Assembly (NCBI GenBank): GCA_902761365.1
Contig: CACWJZ010000015.1
Coordinates: forward strand, 1-42,148
Origin: an uncultured Eubacteriales bacterium
Lineage (GTDB): Bacteria; Bacillota; Clostridia; Christensenellales; CAG-138
DNA length: 42,148 nucleotides
Reading direction: 5' to 3'
Positions 16,285 through 24,447 of the stretch are shown in pieces (the stretch's first letter is position 1; each line of letters opens with the position of its first letter). Below the pieces are notes generated by a model. It searched no databases. It worked only from the letters and a program-made list of their open reading frames with translations, and had not been told where the DNA came from. The position numbers and the translations under genes were made by a program.

Positions 16285-16374
16285 ATCCTTCCAGCATTTT
16301 CCAGCATACCTCCTGCGGATCGGGCCACACTACCATTGTCGGCCATGAGCCGAACAACACCGGGAGGTAAAGAG

Positions 16375-16521
16375 ATGTCTTTCTTCGATGAGTTTGAACG
16401 CTCCTATACCGGCAGCGACAAAAAGGACAAGAAGAGCCGGAACGAGCGCAAGGAACAGGACCGACAGATGGAAACGGAACAGAAGCAGCGTCGGGACAGG
16501 AATGATCCCTACTATGAGTAA
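16375..16521 (+). CDS. Small highly charged protein
   Basis: A 48-residue hydrophilic protein, MSFFDEFERSYTGSDKKDKK, then SRNERKEQDRQMETEQKQRR. It is Lys/Arg/Glu/Asp-rich and predicted to be helical in the middle. It has a good RBS (GGGAGG, nine bases before ATG at 16375) and a strong intrinsic terminator 18 bp after the stop, so it looks like a complete single-gene unit. I do not recognise a family and propose no function. Confidence 0.6.
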   Translation: MSFFDEFERSYTGSDKKDKKSRNERKEQDRQMETEQKQRRDRNDPYYE

Positions 16522-16539
16522 CGACTGAACCCAAACCAG

Positions 16540-16568
16540 AAAAAAGAGGCTGATGAAGCCTCTTTTTT
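16540..16568 (+). terminator. Intrinsic terminator of the small charged-protein gene
   Basis: AAAAAAGAGGCT (16540-16551), loop GATGA, AGCCTCTTTTTT (16557-16568). Classic stem with T-tract. Confidence 0.92.
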
Positions 16569-16580
16569 GTGTCTGGCTGC

Positions 16581-16706
16581 CGATATGGGCATCAGACCAT
16601 TTGCGGCGTCATTATTATTGAAAACAATCAAGGTGGAAAGGGCTCAAACGCCCTTTCTTTTGAATATATTGCCGCAAATTAGCTGCGTTTTCGCTTGCCC
16701 ATATCC
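16581..16706 (-). repeat. Three-tier foldback element, copy F2
   Basis: Three nested perfect stems: GATATGGGCA (16582-16591) with 16696-16705; ATTTGCGGC (16599-16607) with 16671-16679; GAAAGGGC (16636-16643) with 16650-16657. It is related in inverse orientation to F1 and, over its right half, to F3 at 20432-20462. Confidence 0.75.
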
Positions 16707-16873
16707 GAAGCATAGTCGCAGGGCGTCGCTTCGCTTCTTCTGCTCCTTGCTTCGGATGCACTGCGTCTCGCTTCATCCCGCACTGCGGGCGCTCAACTTC
16801 GTGCCCCGCGGTACCATTGTACAGCTTCGGGGCGAAGATAAGCAGCTTCTGTTGCCCATCTTGACAGTCAGAC

Positions 16874-18340
16874 TTATTTTATGATCAATATCCTTTCCTT
16901 CCCGCAGAAGGGCTCGGAGAGCTCCCCGTTCAGCTCCTGCAGGCGCCGCTGGGGGATGCCGAACCGCTTGCCCACGGTGAACAGGTTCTCGTCCGGGTCC
17001 GGGGCGTAGATGAGGATGCCTCGGCCCGGCTGGGTGCCCGGCCCGGCCAGCAGGTCGTCGGTGTAGCCGATGGGGTTTTCGGCGTACTGTTCCCCGGAGA
17101 AGAGCAGCTCCACCCGCCCCTGCAGCACCCGCCCCCGGCCCGTGACCGTGGAGAAGGCCGCGGCGGAAAGGGGCAGCACCAGGCCCCCCTGACCCGGCAG
17201 GGTGAGGGAGAAGGGCACCTCCCCCGTGAAGCTGTGCAGTAGGCCGCTGTCGCACCGGTACACCGTGGTCACCAGGACCACGCCCTCCAGGAGCGTCCCG
17301 CCCTCCGTGGGCTCCAGACCCGTGATGGCGGGCAGGGCTCGGCTGTAGAGGACCTGTTGGACCTCCGGCATATGGTTGGGCACGGCGAGGGGCCCCTCCA
17401 CCGTTTCCTCCTTCAGCACCGGCCCCAGGTACATGAGCCCCGTTTTCTCCTCCCGGTGGCAGAGGAAGGTGCCGCCCTCGTCGTAGGCGTCGTACAAAAT
17501 GCGCATGCGGCTCTCCGCGCCCCCGTAGGCGGACACGGACACGTCCCCGCTCAAAAACAGCGCCTCCCCGTCCGTCCGGGCGGACAGGCCGTTCAGCTCC
17601 GCGTTCAGCGCGGCGCCCTGGCTGGTTTGCCCCTCCAGCTTCACCGTGTCGGTGAAGGGGGTCCGCACCGGCATCTCCCGGAGCCGTCCCTCCGGGTCCA
17701 GCAGCACCAACGAGGAATACAGCTCCCCTTCCAGGGCCATGCCCTCGCCCGTCTGGCGGCTGGACAGGATGCGGACCGTGCCCTTGCTTTCCAACACGTT
17801 GGTGCCCGCCTCCACGCCCAGTTCGTCCCGGACCTGGATGGCCTTGGCCCCCTGCAGCGACCGGCGCCGGGTCACAATGGTCTCCTCCCGGCTTTCGAGG
17901 CCCACCGCGCCGCGGATGGCGGACACGGCCCCCACCTCCCGGGGCAGCAGCAGCCACACCTTCAAGTCCAGGACCGCGCTCAGGCGCAGGCCGTCGTCCT
18001 CCCGGTGGCAGGCGCACTTCAGCAGCTGCCCGTAGATCCGGGGCTGCAGACCGTCCTCTGTGATCCGGGCGCTGATGAGGTGGGTGAACTCCGCCGCCGC
18101 GTCGAAGGAGAACAGCACCCGCTCCCCGGTCTCCGCGATCAGGTGGAGCTGGAGCTGGCCGCTGAGCCGGACCCCCGTTTCGCCCACCCGGACCTCCCGG
18201 ATCTGCAGCTCGGGCGTCACCGATAGCACGCTCCCGGCGGTCCGCCCCTGGGGCAAGGGGATGGCGCTCTCGATGGGCACCTGTTCCTCCAGCTGCATAT
18301 ACAGGGTATCTACGTTGAAACTGACCTTTTCCACATCCAT
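16874..18340 (-). CDS. SipL-like spore-coat morphogenesis protein (SPOCS/DUF3794 + LysM)
   Basis: A 488-residue protein with repeated SPOCS (DUF3794) domains: IRGAVGLESREETIVTRRRS near residue 150, VLYSRALPAITGLEPTEGGT near 335, and an N-terminal copy from about 10 to 110. A C-terminal LysM module follows: DENLFTVGKRFGIPQRRLQE then LNGELSE. In C. difficile SipL binds SpoIVA and anchors the coat. ATG at 18340 has GGGAGG eight bases upstream; an in-frame ATG at 18346 is too close to it. Supports a spore-forming host. Single gene. Confidence 0.85.
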   Translation of the reverse strand: MDVEKVSFNVDTLYMQLEEQVPIESAIPLPQGRTAGSVLSVTPELQIREVRVGETGVRLSGQLQLHLIAETGERVLFSFDAAAEFTHLISARITEDGLQPRIYGQLLKCACHREDDGLRLSAVLDLKVWLLLPREVGAVSAIRGAVGLESREETIVTRRRSLQGAKAIQVRDELGVEAGTNVLESKGTVRILSSRQTGEGMALEGELYSSLVLLDPEGRLREMPVRTPFTDTVKLEGQTSQGAALNAELNGLSARTDGEALFLSGDVSVSAYGGAESRMRILYDAYDEGGTFLCHREEKTGLMYLGPVLKEETVEGPLAVPNHMPEVQQVLYSRALPAITGLEPTEGGTLLEGVVLVTTVYRCDSGLLHSFTGEVPFSLTLPGQGGLVLPLSAAAFSTVTGRGRVLQGRVELLFSGEQYAENPIGYTDDLLAGPGTQPGRGILIYAPDPDENLFTVGKRFGIPQRRLQELNGELSEPFCGKERILIIK

Positions 18341-18476
18341 GGCCATGACCTCCCATAGGGTTTCTTTCCCCACAGCCTATGCCGCCTTGCCGAAAAAAAG
18401 ACCCGGCCAGGCGCGATGGAGGCGGGACATTTTCCATGGCATCCTGTATACTGAACGATACGGAGGACCGCGACGC

Positions 18477-18505
18477 TTGACGGCGGCGGGGCCGGCGCGT
18501 ACAAT
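18477..18505 (+). promoter_or_regulatory. Promoter of the Nudix gene
   Basis: TTGACG (18477-18482), 17 bp, TACAAT (18500-18505), 85 bp before the start codon. Good consensus match in an otherwise gene-free 250 bp. Confidence 0.65.
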
Positions 18506-18590
18506 GGAAACGACAGGCATCCCCGGAAACGGCGCCATAGCCCATGGACGGGTAGCCAGGAAGCGAACAGAAGCATGCGGAGGCAAAGCC

Positions 18591-19160
18591 ATGCAGTATA
18601 AGGGCATTCAAAAGGTATTGGAGGGGAAGTTCATCACCCGCTACGACGTGGAGTACGTGACGGCGGAGGGCCACCCCAAGACCTATGAGATCATCAGCCG
18701 GAACCGGGACATCCAAACCCTGCAGGAGCTGCAGAACCACACGCCGGATTCCGTCGTCCTGATCCTGACGGACGAAAGCGGCCAGCGGCTCCTCATCAAC
18801 CGGGAGTATCGGATGGCCATGGCCCAGTGGATCTACAACTTCCCCGCCGGGCTCATCGACCCGGGGGAGACGGTGGAGGAGAGCGCCCGCCGGGAGCTGT
18901 GGGAGGAGACGGGGCTCCGGCTCGTCCGCATCGACGACGTGCTGGACGGCAGCTACAGCGCCGTGGGCTTTGCCAACGAGCGGAACGCCTGCGTGTTCGG
19001 CGTGGCGGCCGGGACCTTCCAGAAGAGCACCTCGGACGCGGAGGAGATCGTCCCCGGGTGGTATACCCGCTCGGAGCTCAAAGCTCTTCTTCGAACGGAG
19101 CTCTTCGCGGCCCGGACCCAGGCCTACTGCTACGCCTGGGCCAACGGGGCCCCGGTTTGA
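18591..19160 (+). CDS. Nudix hydrolase, ADP-ribose-pyrophosphatase-like
   Basis: A 189-residue Nudix enzyme. The Nudix box is complete: GLIDPGETVEESARRELWEE then TGL at about residues 84-106 (Gx5Ex7REUxEExGU). The preceding NREYRMAMAQWIYNFPAG is like the R-x-P/A-G substrate region of ADP-ribose pyrophosphatases. RBS GGAGG stands before ATG at 18591 (spacing about nine). It would cleave a nucleoside diphosphate linked to X, most likely ADP-ribose or a related sugar nucleotide; the substrate is inference. Confidence 0.9.
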   Translation: MQYKGIQKVLEGKFITRYDVEYVTAEGHPKTYEIISRNRDIQTLQELQNHTPDSVVLILTDESGQRLLINREYRMAMAQWIYNFPAGLIDPGETVEESARRELWEETGLRLVRIDDVLDGSYSAVGFANERNACVFGVAAGTFQKSTSDAEEIVPGWYTRSELKALLRTELFAARTQAYCYAWANGAPV

Positions 19161-19229
19161 AGGACGGACGGGGAGCAAATTGGCTCTCCATCAAGACCCA
19201 TACAACTAGTTTATGGAAAGGAGACGGAC

Positions 19230-19514
19230 ATGATCGTTTTGAACGTGACCTACCGGTGCAAGCCGGACATGCGGGAACCGTTTTTGGAGCGGATTATAGC
19301 GGAAGGGATCGACGTGGCCTGCCGGGCGGAGGCGGGGAATATCCGGTACGATTACTACCTGCCCTTCGACGGCGGCGACGAGCTGCTGCTGGTGGAGAAG
19401 TGGCGGGACGGGGACGCCCTGAAGGCCCATAGCGAGATGCCCCACATGGCCCGCCTCGCCGCGCTGAAGCCGGAGTACGTGACGGAGACCGTCATCGAGC
19501 GCTACGAAGCATGA
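19230..19514 (+). CDS. ABM-domain monooxygenase-like protein
   Basis: A 94-residue dimeric alpha/beta-barrel protein of the antibiotic-biosynthesis-monooxygenase (ABM/YgiN) type: MIVLNVTYRCKPDMREPFLE, GNIRYDYYLPFDGGDELLLV and KAHSEMPHMARL are typical. Some members oxidise quinols, others are heme- or stress-related; no substrate can be assigned. RBS AAAGGAGACGGAC. It overlaps the GNAT gene by four bases (ATGA). Confidence 0.85.
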   Translation: MIVLNVTYRCKPDMREPFLERIIAEGIDVACRAEAGNIRYDYYLPFDGGDELLLVEKWRDGDALKAHSEMPHMARLAALKPEYVTETVIERYEA

Positions 19515-19987
19515 GCACGGAGTTTCGCCCCATCGGGCCGGAGCAGGACGCGGCCATGGCCAACATCGTCCGGGAGGCTCTGAAGGCCCACGGCCTGGAC
19601 ATCCCCGGGACGGCCTATTTCGATGCGTCGCTGGACCACCTGAGCGCGTACTACGACCGCCCCGGCCGCGGCTACTACGTGCTGCTCCGGGACGGGGGCC
19701 TGATGGGCGGCATCGGCGTGGCCGAGTTCGACGGGCTTGCGGGCGGCTGTGAGCTTCAGAAGCTGTACCTGGACCCGTCGGCCCGGGGGCAGGGGCTGGG
19801 GTACGAGATGATCCGTTTCATCGAGGACAGGGCCAGGGAGATGGGCTATGGCTATATCTATCTCGAGACTCACACGAACCTTGCCGCCGCCATCCACGAA
19901 TACGAGCGGGCGGGCTACCGCCGGATCGACCGGCCCGCTTCCGTCATCCATACGACCATGGACCGGTTCTATCTCAAAGCCTTGTAG
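19511..19987 (+). CDS. GNAT-family N-acetyltransferase
   Basis: A 158-residue acetyltransferase. The acetyl-CoA motif A is LQKLYLDPSARGQGLGYEMI (Q/RxxGxG/A type) at residues about 84-103; motif B follows in YIYLETHTNLAAAIHEYERA then GYRR. The start overlaps the ABM gene's stop (ATGA), so the two are translationally coupled. Acceptor substrate unknown. Confidence 0.9.
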   Translation: MSTEFRPIGPEQDAAMANIVREALKAHGLDIPGTAYFDASLDHLSAYYDRPGRGYYVLLRDGGLMGGIGVAEFDGLAGGCELQKLYLDPSARGQGLGYEMIRFIEDRAREMGYGYIYLETHTNLAAAIHEYERAGYRRIDRPASVIHTTMDRFYLKAL

Positions 19988-20068
19988 CGAAGGGACCTGG
20001 GGAATGATCGCAAAAGGCGCTGCCTCCAAATAGCTTTTCATATTTCTGGGCTTTCAGCAAACAGGCTT

Positions 20069-20155
20069 GTCATCCCGACCGAGGGAGCGAAAACGCAAGA
20101 AACAAATTGGCATACAGGCAGGAGCGACCGAGTGGAGGGACCTCTGAACGGCGTT
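20069..20155. repeat. Second MITE-like copy (TGTCATCC family)
   Basis: Begins TGTCATCCCGACCGAGGGAG and shares gcgaaaac, gagcgaccgagtgg and gacctctgaacgg, in order, with 13361-13445. The right terminal inverted repeat is not visible, so it is truncated. Confidence 0.6.
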
Positions 20156-20181
20156 GGCGCAGCGAGGATGAAACTTGCAGC

Positions 20182-20350
20182 GGGCGATTCGTGAATCGCC
20201 CCTACGGAGGGAACGCGAAATTTGCTCATGACGTTGTAGGGGCGGATCACGATCCGCCCGCATGTGAACGATACAAAAACGGGAGGGTCAAGACCCTCCC
20301 CTACGGTGTGTATGCTTACTGTGTTGTAGGGGACGTGGCTTGCCCGTCCC
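20182..20350. repeat. REP cluster R7-R10
   Basis: Four palindromes in alternating orientation: R7 20182-20205 (core GGGCGATTCGTGAATCGCCC), R8 20236-20259 (core GGGCGGATCACGATCCGCCC), R9 20281-20304 (core GGGAGGGTCAAGACCCTCCC), R10 20326-20350 (degenerate). Each has the GTAGG/CCTAC head on one side. The core sequences differ while the arms stay complementary. Confidence 0.85.
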
Positions 20351-20431
20351 GCGCCCCCGTTGTCATCCTGACCGGGGACCGAGCGCCCGGAAAAAGCTCC
20401 GAAGCGCCATTTCTTTTATCACGTTTAGGAT

Positions 20432-20462
20432 CGCCGCAAATGGTCTGGCCCCATATGGGCGG
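20432..20462 (+). repeat. Foldback element half-copy F3
   Basis: GCCGCAAATGGTCTGGCCCC then ATATGGGCGGC matches the right arm of F1 and the reverse complement of the left arm of F2. The left half is missing. It abuts the serS stop codon. Confidence 0.55.
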
Positions 20463-20467
20463 CCGTC

Positions 20468-21751
20468 TTACTCCAAGTGGTCCTTGCCGCCCATGTAGGG
20501 CCGCAGGGCTTCGGGGATGGTCACGGTGCCGTCGGATTGCAGGTGGTTCTCCAGGAACGCGATCAGCATCCGGGGCGGGGCCACCACGGTGTTGTTCAGG
20601 GTGTGGGCGAAGTAGTTGCCCTTCTGCTTGTTCTTGATCCGGATGCCGAGGCGCCGGGCCTGGGCGTCGCCCAGATTGGAGCAGCTGCCCACCTCAAAGT
20701 ACTTCTGCTGCCGAGGGGACCAGGCCTCCACATCGAGGCTCTTGACCTTCAGGTCCGCGAGGTCGCCGGAGCAGCACTCGAGGGTCCTGACGGGGATGTC
20801 CAGAGAGCGGAAGAAGTCCACCGTGTTCTTCCACAGCTCGTCGAACATCCTGGGGCTGTCCTCGGGCTTGCAGACGATGATCATCTCCTGCTTCTCGAAC
20901 TGATGGATGCGGTACACGCCCCGCTCCTCGATGCCGTGGGCGCCCACCTCCTTGCGGAAGCAGGGGCTGTAGCTGGTGAGCCGCTGGGGGAGGCTATCCT
21001 CCTCCAGGAAGGAATCGATGAACTTGCCGATCATGGAGTGCTCGCTGGTGCCAATGAGGTACAGGTCCTCGCCCTCAATCTTGTACATCATGTTCTCCAT
21101 CTCCGTGAAGCTCATGACCCCGTTCACCACGCTGGAATGGATCATGAAGGGGGGGATGTAGTAGGTGTAGCCCCGATCGATCATGAAGTCCCGGGCGTAG
21201 GAGAGCACGGCGGAATGGAGCCGGGCGATGTCGCCGCACAGGTAGTAGAACCCGTTGCCGCTGATCTTGTCCCGGGCCGCGTCCAGCTCGATGCCGTGGA
21301 ACGCCTTCATGATGTCCGTGTGGTAGGGGATGGGATAGTCCGGCACCACGGGCTCACCGAAGCGCTCGATCTCCACGTTCTCAGAATCGTCCTTGCCGAT
21401 GGGCACGGAGGGATCGATGATCTGGGGGATCACCAGCATGCGCTTTTTGATCTCCTCCTTCAGCTCGTCCTTGCGGGCATCCAGGGCGGCGATCTCGTCG
21501 CCGATATGGGCGACCTCCTGCTTGGCAGCCTCCGCCTCGTCCCTCTTGCCCTGGCCCATGAGCATGCCGATCTTTTTGCTGGCCACGTTCCGCTGGTTCT
21601 TCAGCGCGTCGCCGCGGGTGGAAGCCTCCCGCAGCTCCTTGTCCAGGGCGATGACCTCGTCCACCAGGGGGAGCTTCTCGTCCTGGAACTTCTTTTTGAT
21701 GTTTTCCCGCACCAGATCGGGGTCGGTGCGCAGGAGCTTAATGTCGATCAT
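20468..21751 (-). CDS. serS: Seryl-tRNA synthetase
   Basis: A class II aminoacyl-tRNA synthetase charging tRNA-Ser. The 427-residue protein starts MIDIKLLRTDPDLVRENIKK with the N-terminal coiled-coil arm (to about residue 110). Motif 2-like SPCFRKEVGAHGIEERGVYR and ATP-site IHQFEKQEMIIVCKPEDS are followed by motif 3 LNNTVVAPPRMLIAFLENHL. Length is normal. It starts four bases after the argS stop, and its Shine-Dalgarno (GGAAAGG) lies in the last argS codons, so the two are coupled. Confidence 0.97.
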   Translation of the reverse strand: MIDIKLLRTDPDLVRENIKKKFQDEKLPLVDEVIALDKELREASTRGDALKNQRNVASKKIGMLMGQGKRDEAEAAKQEVAHIGDEIAALDARKDELKEEIKKRMLVIPQIIDPSVPIGKDDSENVEIERFGEPVVPDYPIPYHTDIMKAFHGIELDAARDKISGNGFYYLCGDIARLHSAVLSYARDFMIDRGYTYYIPPFMIHSSVVNGVMSFTEMENMMYKIEGEDLYLIGTSEHSMIGKFIDSFLEEDSLPQRLTSYSPCFRKEVGAHGIEERGVYRIHQFEKQEMIIVCKPEDSPRMFDELWKNTVDFFRSLDIPVRTLECCSGDLADLKVKSLDVEAWSPRQQKYFEVGSCSNLGDAQARRLGIRIKNKQKGNYFAHTLNNTVVAPPRMLIAFLENHLQSDGTVTIPEALRPYMGGKDHLE

Positions 21752-21755
21752 ATGG

Positions 21756-23447
21756 TTACATCCTTTCCGGGGCCTGAATGCCCAGCAGATTTAATCCGAT
21801 GGCAATGGTTTGCCGCGCCGCGTCGGTGAGGGCGAGGCGCGCCGTCCGCTCCGCCTCGTCGTCAGCCATGATGCGGATCTCGTAGTAGAACTTGTTCATG
21901 GCGGTGCACACGGCCATGACCGAGCGAGCCACCAGGTAGGGCTCATACTTCTCGCCCGCGGCCTTCACGGCGGCGGGGAAGGCGTCGATGGCCTTCAGGA
22001 GCGCCAGGGAGTAGGGGTCGGAGAGCACCGAGGCGTCCAGCTTGGTCCGGTCGTACCCGCCCGCCTTGCGCAGCACGGAGCAGCAGCGGGCGTGGGTGTA
22101 CTGGGCGTAGGGGCCCGTCTCCCCGTCGAAGTTCAGCACCTTGTCGTAGCTGAAGACCACGTCCTTGATCCGGGAGTTGTAGAGGGCACCCCAGATCACC
22201 GCGCCCACGCCCACGGCCTCCGCCGCGGACCGCTTGTCCTCCAAATCGGGGCTCTTTTCGCAAATGATCTCGTAGGTCTTCTCCACCGCCGCGTCGAGCA
22301 CGTCGTCGAGGTAGAGGACCTTGCCTTCCCTCGTGTGGAAGGCGCCGCCCTCCATGCTCACCATGCCGAAGTTCACGTGGACGCAGTCCTTCACCCAGTC
22401 CCGGCCCATGAGCTCCAGGACCTTGAAGATCTGCTTGAAGTGCAGGTCCTGCTGGTAGGCGACCACATAGAGGAGCTTGGCAAAATCGTAGGTCTCCTTC
22501 CGGTAGCAGGCAGCGGCCAGGTCCCGGGTGGCGTAGATGGTGCTGCCGTCGCTCTTGAGGATGATGCAGGGGGGCATGTTCCACTCAGACAGGTCCACGA
22601 TGGTGGCGCCCTTGTCCAGCTTGCTGATGCCCTTTTCCCTGAGCTCGTCTATGACGGGCTGCATCTTGTCCTCATAGAAGGATTCGCCCGCCCAGCTGTC
22701 GAAGCGGACGCCCATGCGCTCGTAGGTCTTCTTGACCTCCCGAATGGTGGCGTCCTTCATCTGCTTCCACAGGCCCACGGCCTCCTCGTCCCCAATTTCG
22801 ATCCGATGGAACCAGGAGCGGGCTTCCTCGTCCATCTCGGGATGCTCCTCGGCCTCCTTGTGGTAGCGGACGTACAGGTCCACCAGCTCCCGGATGCCGT
22901 ACTGGTCCACGGGCTTGGTGCCCCACCGCTTGTAGGCCACGATCATCTTGCCGAACTGGGTGCCCCAGTCCCCCAGATGGTTGACGCCCACCGGGTCATA
23001 CCCCAGGTGCTTATAGATGCGATACAAGGCGTTGCCGATGGCGGTGCTGGGCAGGTGGTGGAAGCCGAAGGGCTTGGCGATGTTGATGGAGGAATAGTCC
23101 AGCACCACGTGGCGGCCCTTTCCCTCGTCGGAGGCGCCGTAGGCTTCGCCCGCGTCCAGGACCTTCATGAGCACGGCCTGGGCCTGCTGTCCCTTCTCGA
23201 TGAAGAAGTTGAGGTACGGTCCCATGGCCTCCGCCTTCTCGATGCCCGCGGGCAGGACGATCCTCTCCTTCAGCTCCGCGGCGATGGCGTTGGGGGCCTT
23301 ATGGAGGACCTTGGCCAGCTTGAAGCAAGGGAAGGCCACGTCCCCCATGGCGGGGTTCTTGGGCGATTCCAGCAGCCCCTGAAGCTCCTCCAGGGGCAGG
23401 TCCACGCACCCCTGCAGGGCGGCGGCCACAGCTTCCGTATAGTTCAT
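21756..23447 (-). CDS. argS: Arginyl-tRNA synthetase
   Basis: A class I synthetase of 563 residues: N-terminal Arg-tRNA-synt-N domain (1-110), catalytic core with DYSSINIAKPFGFHHLPSTA (about 118-137), VGVNHLGDWGTQFGKMIVAY, the KMSKS-equivalent AFHTREGKVLYL, and a C-terminal DALR domain (YAQYTHARCCSVLRKAG to the end). The HIGH motif reads GFHH where the family normally has H-x-G-H, which is unusual. RBS AGGAGGG precedes ATG. First gene of argS-serS; no T-box leader is visible. Confidence 0.95.
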   Translation of the reverse strand: MNYTEAVAAALQGCVDLPLEELQGLLESPKNPAMGDVAFPCFKLAKVLHKAPNAIAAELKERIVLPAGIEKAEAMGPYLNFFIEKGQQAQAVLMKVLDAGEAYGASDEGKGRHVVLDYSSINIAKPFGFHHLPSTAIGNALYRIYKHLGYDPVGVNHLGDWGTQFGKMIVAYKRWGTKPVDQYGIRELVDLYVRYHKEAEEHPEMDEEARSWFHRIEIGDEEAVGLWKQMKDATIREVKKTYERMGVRFDSWAGESFYEDKMQPVIDELREKGISKLDKGATIVDLSEWNMPPCIILKSDGSTIYATRDLAAACYRKETYDFAKLLYVVAYQQDLHFKQIFKVLELMGRDWVKDCVHVNFGMVSMEGGAFHTREGKVLYLDDVLDAAVEKTYEIICEKSPDLEDKRSAAEAVGVGAVIWGALYNSRIKDVVFSYDKVLNFDGETGPYAQYTHARCCSVLRKAGGYDRTKLDASVLSDPYSLALLKAIDAFPAAVKAAGEKYEPYLVARSVMAVCTAMNKFYYEIRIMADDEAERTARLALTDAARQTIAIGLNLLGIQAPERM

Positions 23448-23522
23448 AGGGTTCTCCCTCCTATGTCGCTCAGATTCATAACTTTAATAGTATAGCAGAT
23501 ACTTTTCCAAAAGGAAACAGAA

Positions 23523-23551
23523 AACGGAGGATTTTTTGAAAAACCTCCGTT
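23523..23551 (-). terminator. Terminator after barstar
   Basis: AACGGAGG (23523-23530) pairs with CCTCCGTT (23544-23551) around an A/T-rich loop; on the minus strand a T-rich tail follows. It separates the barnase-barstar unit from argS-serS. Confidence 0.75.
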
Positions 23552-23571
23552 CTTGCGTGCCAGGGAGCCTT

Positions 23572-23826
23572 TCAGGCTTCGTGCAGTTCTACGCTGAGAT
23601 TCCGATTCCTTTTGGCCGCGTCCTTTATCACAGGCAAAAACCGCTGGGCCGAGGGGGAGGCCGTCCCGGTGAGGATGAGGCGGGTGGGCTCGCCGATGTC
23701 CGTCAAACAGTCGTGCAGCGCGTCCAAATTCCGGCCGAACCAGGCGGGGAAGCGCAGCTCCCCCTGGAGATAGTCGTAGACCGCCTCAGGGGTGCCGAGC
23801 CGTTCAAAATCGCACAAAATCAGCAT
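23572..23826 (-). CDS. Barstar-family ribonuclease inhibitor
   Basis: An 84-residue barstar homologue: LILCDFERLGTPEAVYDYLQ followed by GELRFPAWFGRNLDALHDCL matches the barstar core, including the F-P-x-W/Y-F-G-x-N-L-D-A-L-x-D-x-L signature that blocks the barnase active site. It lies three bases after the ribonuclease gene on the same strand, the classical protector order in the cytoplasm. No signal peptide, as expected for an inhibitor that acts inside the cell. Confidence 0.93.
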   Translation of the reverse strand: MLILCDFERLGTPEAVYDYLQGELRFPAWFGRNLDALHDCLTDIGEPTRLILTGTASPSAQRFLPVIKDAAKRNRNLSVELHEA

Positions 23827-23829
23827 GGT

Positions 23830-24441
23830 TCATTCCTCCCCGTAGAGCAAGGTGAAGCTTTCGTAGTGGTCGTCGGTGTAGTAGATGAGGCCGTCGTTGG
23901 AATAGATGATGCGCTTGGCGCCCCGGGAGCGCTTCCCCACGGTGTCGATGTCGCATTCGTAGTAACTGCGGCCCTTTTTCTTGGGCAGCAGGCCCTCAAA
24001 GTTTCCGAAATAGTCTCCGCCGATGGCTCCGCCGGGAATGTAATCCTCCACCTCGCCACCGGTCCAGCCCAGCTTCCGGGCCTGCTCCTTGGTGATGAAG
24101 TGGGGCGGCAGCTCCCCGTAGAGGTGCAGGTACAGGGCCACCCGGTCCTTGTCGTCGTAGTCCTCCCCGTACTGCACCGGGCTCTCCGTGCCCCGGGGCG
24201 TAGGGGCAGCCGTGGGCTTGGGCGCCTTGGTGGGCTTCGGTGCATCCGTGGGCGCAGGCGTGTCCGCCGGTCCCTGGGGCGTGTCCGGTAGCAGGACGAG
24301 GCTGTCGTCTATGGGCGCTTCCGTAGGCTCCGCCGTGGCAGGCGGGTCCGTCAGCTGGACGAACGCGCTTTGAGCCGGTCGAGAGGCGCAGCCGACCAGC
24401 AGGAGCAGCAGTATGAGCGTCAGGGAGAAAACCTTTTTCAT
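23830..24441 (-). CDS. Barnase-family ribonuclease, exported lipoprotein
   Basis: The 203-residue precursor has a lipoprotein signal (VFSLTLILLLLLVGCAS, Cys at 18), a Pro/Thr/Ala-rich stalk (residues about 40-95, TDAPKPTKAPKPTAAPTP) and a C-terminal barnase domain: DRVALYLHLYGELPPHFITK, EQARKLGW, GGDYFGNFEGLLP (catalytic Glu), GRSYYECDI (Arg), and RIIYSNDGLIYYTDDHYESF (catalytic His). It would cut RNA outside the cell while anchored to the membrane. GAGG precedes ATG at 24441, but a TTGCAC-N17-TATACT promoter ends only six bases upstream. Confidence 0.92.
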   Translation of the reverse strand: MKKVFSLTLILLLLLVGCASRPAQSAFVQLTDPPATAEPTEAPIDDSLVLLPDTPQGPADTPAPTDAPKPTKAPKPTAAPTPRGTESPVQYGEDYDDKDRVALYLHLYGELPPHFITKEQARKLGWTGGEVEDYIPGGAIGGDYFGNFEGLLPKKKGRSYYECDIDTVGKRSRGAKRIIYSNDGLIYYTDDHYESFTLLYGEE

Positions 24442-24447
24442 GTCCTC

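Larger units (their letters stand above)
16522..16873. other. Gene-free repeat region
   Basis: Contains the terminator of the small charged gene, foldback element F2 (16581-16706), then a stretch with repeated cttcg/gcttcg words and a GTACCATTGTAC-like dyad. No credible coding region. Confidence 0.7.
19988..20467. other. 480-bp repeat island between GNAT and serS
   Basis: No credible gene. From left to right it holds a MITE-like copy (20069-20155), four REP units R7-R10 (20182-20350), a fragment beginning TGTCATCCTGACCGGGGA (from about 20362) and foldback half-copy F3 (20432-20462), ending at the serS stop codon. Confidence 0.75.

Noticed and set aside
16773-19178. An 801-codon open frame antisense/out of frame through the SipL and Nudix genes
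   Set aside because: Low-complexity Gly/Pro/Arg/Ala composition and overlap with two well-supported genes; it is a product of high GC content, like the other long antisense frames (for example 4372-5808, 6401-8020, 20477-21829).
20182-20350. CRISPR array
   Set aside because: The repeats alternate in orientation, have variable palindromic cores and irregular spacing, and no cas genes are present; they are REP units.
23448-23571. T-box riboswitch before argS-serS
   Set aside because: The leader is only about 120 bp, with no T-box TGG-N-ACCGCG-like sequence and no specifier-loop stem; the hairpin there belongs to the barstar terminator.
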